Source: Pseudomonas sediminis (GTDB taxonomy: Bacteria; Pseudomonadota; Gammaproteobacteria; Pseudomonadales; Pseudomonadaceae). From it: a DNA stretch of 64,000 bases. A program made the translations under genes and the position numbers. Of the stretch, positions 62,520 to 64,000 are shown in pieces. The stretch is taken from the NCBI RefSeq assembly GCF_002741105.1, contig NZ_NIQU01000004.1:232408-296407 (forward strand), given 5' to 3'. The notes beneath the pieces were generated by a model, which saw only the letters and a program-made list of their open reading frames with translations, searched no databases and had not been told where the DNA came from. The stretch's first letter is position 1, and every line of letters starts with the position of its first letter.

Positions 62520-64000
62520 TTAACCGGAGAAGTTGAGCGTCCGTTTACGCTTCAGCGGCGTACTGGCCAACTCGCCCGGCTGCGCCTGCTCCAACAAACT
62601 CCCCGCCTTGTCGCTATCGGCCATACCCGGCAGCACCGGCGGTTTGATCTTGAGCCCCGAGCCCTTGCCCGGCGAGCCACCAGCGTTGAGCCTGGCCAGC
62701 GGGCCGCTGATGGTGATGCCGCCGGGGTCGAGTTTGATAAAGCTTCCGCCGGCCTTGATGGTCAGTTCGATGCCGGCTTCGATGACCATTTTCTGACCCG
62801 CCTTGAGGTGGATCTCGCGGCCCGCCTTGGTCAGTTGTGCGGTACCCAGTTTGATGTGCTGGTCGGTGCCCACCGTCAGGTGATCCTGCGGTTTGACCTC
62901 GACCTTGCGGTCGGCGGTGACGGTGAGGTGTTCCTCGGCCAGCAGTTCGGTGTAGCTGTTCTTCTCTACGGTGTCGTGGCGTTCGTTGCCGACGCGGATC
63001 TTCTGGTCGTGTTCGATGTTCTCGTCCCAGTCGCGCTGGGCATGAATGTAGATCTGCTCGGCGCCCTTGCGATCCTCGATGCGCAGTTCGTTGTAGCCAC
63101 CACCGCCGGGGCTGCTCAGAGTCTTGAACACGCTGCGCGTCTTGTTCGCCGGCAGGTCATAGGGCACCACGTGTTCGGCGTGGTAAAGGCAACCGGTGAC
63201 CAGCGGCTGGTCGGGGTCGCCTTCGAGGAAGGTGACCAGCACTTCCATGCCGATACGCGGGATGGTGATGGCGCCGTAACGATCGCCGGCCCAGCTGGAG
63301 CTGACGCGCAGCCAGCAGCTGGTTTTCTCGTCGGCCTGGCCTTCGCGATCCCAGAAGAATTGCACCTTCACCCGGCCGTACTGGTCGCAGTGGATTTCCT
63401 CGCCGGCGGGACCAGTGACCACGGCGCGCTGACTACCCAGAACACGAGGTTTCGGGTGGGCCAGGGAAGGCCTATACGGCACGTCCCAGGGAGTCGCGAG
63501 GAAGCGGTTGCGGTAGCCCTGGTGGAAGTCATCGTCTGCGTTGGCGTCCGCCTTGCCGGTGACCCCACGTAGCAGGGCCGAGAGCCCCTTGCCCAGCACC
63601 GAATCACTGGTGACCGACTCCTCCAGCACCTGTGGTTGCTTGCCTTCGTGCAGCACTTCGGTGAGCAGCCAGAGGTCGTTCCAGTCGCTGCGTGGATGCT
63701 CGGAAATCTCCAGCAGGTGCCCCGTAACCAGCCGCGGCTGGTCGCTCTGTCCTTCCAGTTGCTGGTAGTCGGCGCGGTGGCGCTCCAGAGCGCGTTTGGC
63801 CAGGTGCTTACCGCGCGTGCGGTCGGTGTAGCGGCCGGGATAGTCGTAGTCTTCCAGATCGGGCAGGCCGTCGTTCTCGCCGGCTTGCTCGCCCTGGTAG
63901 GCCGCCTCCAGGAGCAGCCGTGGCTGCTCGAAGTCGTAGTCACGGCGGGTGGTGCGGCGGGTGCGGGTTTCCAGGCGCAGGGCCAGGCGCTTGATCACCG
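62520..64000 (-). CDS. vgrG: T6SS spike protein VgrG, C-terminal part
   Basis: The gene enters from the right edge; about 493 codons are visible. It shows the gp27-like region end, the gp5 OB-fold (PRVLGSQRAVVTGPAGEEIHCDQYGRVKVQFFWDREG in parts; WAGDRYGAITIPRIGMEVLVTFLEGDPDQPLVTG in parts), and the beta-helical needle with repeated charged strands (HLTVTADRKVEVKPQDHLTV, IKLGTAQLTKAGREIHLKAG in parts, GGSFIKLDPGGI). A proline/glycine- and lysine-rich tail of about 45 residues follows, with no toxin domain, so cargo is carried separately, most likely the next gene. The vgrG relic at 58915 is a second, broken copy. Confidence 0.93.
   Translation of the reverse strand, partial: VIKRLALRLETRTRRTTRRDYDFEQPRLLLEAAYQGEQAGENDGLPDLEDYDYPGRYTDRTRGKHLAKRALERHRADYQQLEGQSDQPRLVTGHLLEISEHPRSDWNDLWLLTEVLHEGKQPQVLEESVTSDSVLGKGLSALLRGVTGKADANADDDFHQGYRNRFLATPWDVPYRPSLAHPKPRVLGSQRAVVTGPAGEEIHCDQYGRVKVQFFWDREGQADEKTSCWLRVSSSWAGDRYGAITIPRIGMEVLVTFLEGDPDQPLVTGCLYHAEHVVPYDLPANKTRSVFKTLSSPGGGGYNELRIEDRKGAEQIYIHAQRDWDENIEHDQKIRVGNERHDTVEKNSYTELLAEEHLTVTADRKVEVKPQDHLTVGTDQHIKLGTAQLTKAGREIHLKAGQKMVIEAGIELTIKAGGSFIKLDPGGITISGPLARLNAGGSPGKGSGLKIKPPVLPGMADSDKAGSLLEQAQPGELASTPLKRKRTLNFSG

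Noticed and set aside
62310..63572. A 420-codon plus-strand open frame near the right edge
   Set aside because: It is antisense to vgrG and to the start of the effector gene; its composition is that of a shadow frame.

Overview
The window is a chromosomal segment of a gamma-proteobacterium, most probably a Pseudomonas of the mendocina/oleovorans type. The evidence is high GC, dense coding, and several blocks whose gene order matches what I remember of P. aeruginosa: ampDh2 - marC-like - dgcH - EEP phosphatase - dsbA - cytochrome c4/c5 - engB - ersA - polA - thrB; the coxBA-ctaG-coxC / SURF1 / ctaA / cyoE / sco cluster; aspA with a LysR gene; adhA / purEK; and aphA with a polyamine-binding protein. 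The species assignment is inference. I recognised no tRNA, rRNA, CRISPR array, complete insertion sequence or origin.

Layout. 1-7.0 kb: a minus-strand signalling operon (CHASE3-GAF hybrid kinase with three receivers, CheR, receiver-less CheB, receiver-kinase) and a divergent single-domain response regulator. 7.0-21.0 kb: envelope and core genes (lipoprotein, amidase, MarC, purine permease, diguanylate cyclase, DsbA, small cytochromes, EngB, PolA, ThrB) with the sRNA ErsA between engB and polA. 21.2-29.8 kb: the full set for a heme-aa3 oxidase whose subunit II carries a cytochrome c domain, including heme A synthesis and copper insertion. 30-43.3 kb: amino-acid and stress metabolism (glutaminase, RidA, asparaginase, Na+/alanine symporter, aspartase, two near-identical GNATs, regulators). 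43.4-45.6 kb: acetylpolyamine deacetylase plus polyamine-binding protein. 45.8-50.4 kb: an unusual operon of two PepSY proteins, a sialidase-like protein, a membrane protein and an LtaS-like sulfatase, preceded by a site matching the BqsR/CarR box. 50.5-57.7 kb: AraC regulator, alcohol dehydrogenase, purEK and small secreted proteins. 57.7-64 kb: a type VI secretion VgrG-effector-immunity island with relics of an older module; VgrG runs off the right edge.

The points most worth a second look are the TTAAG-N6-TTAAG box and the operon behind it; the mosaic T6SS effector, whose toxin end and immunity gene differ in base composition from its front; the collapsed older T6SS module with an apparent orphan immunity gene; the purE leader, where a 14-codon ORF exactly spans an intrinsic terminator; and ErsA with a consensus AlgU promoter. 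Several dispersed palindromic repeat families (REP-like and longer elements) occupy the intergenic gaps.
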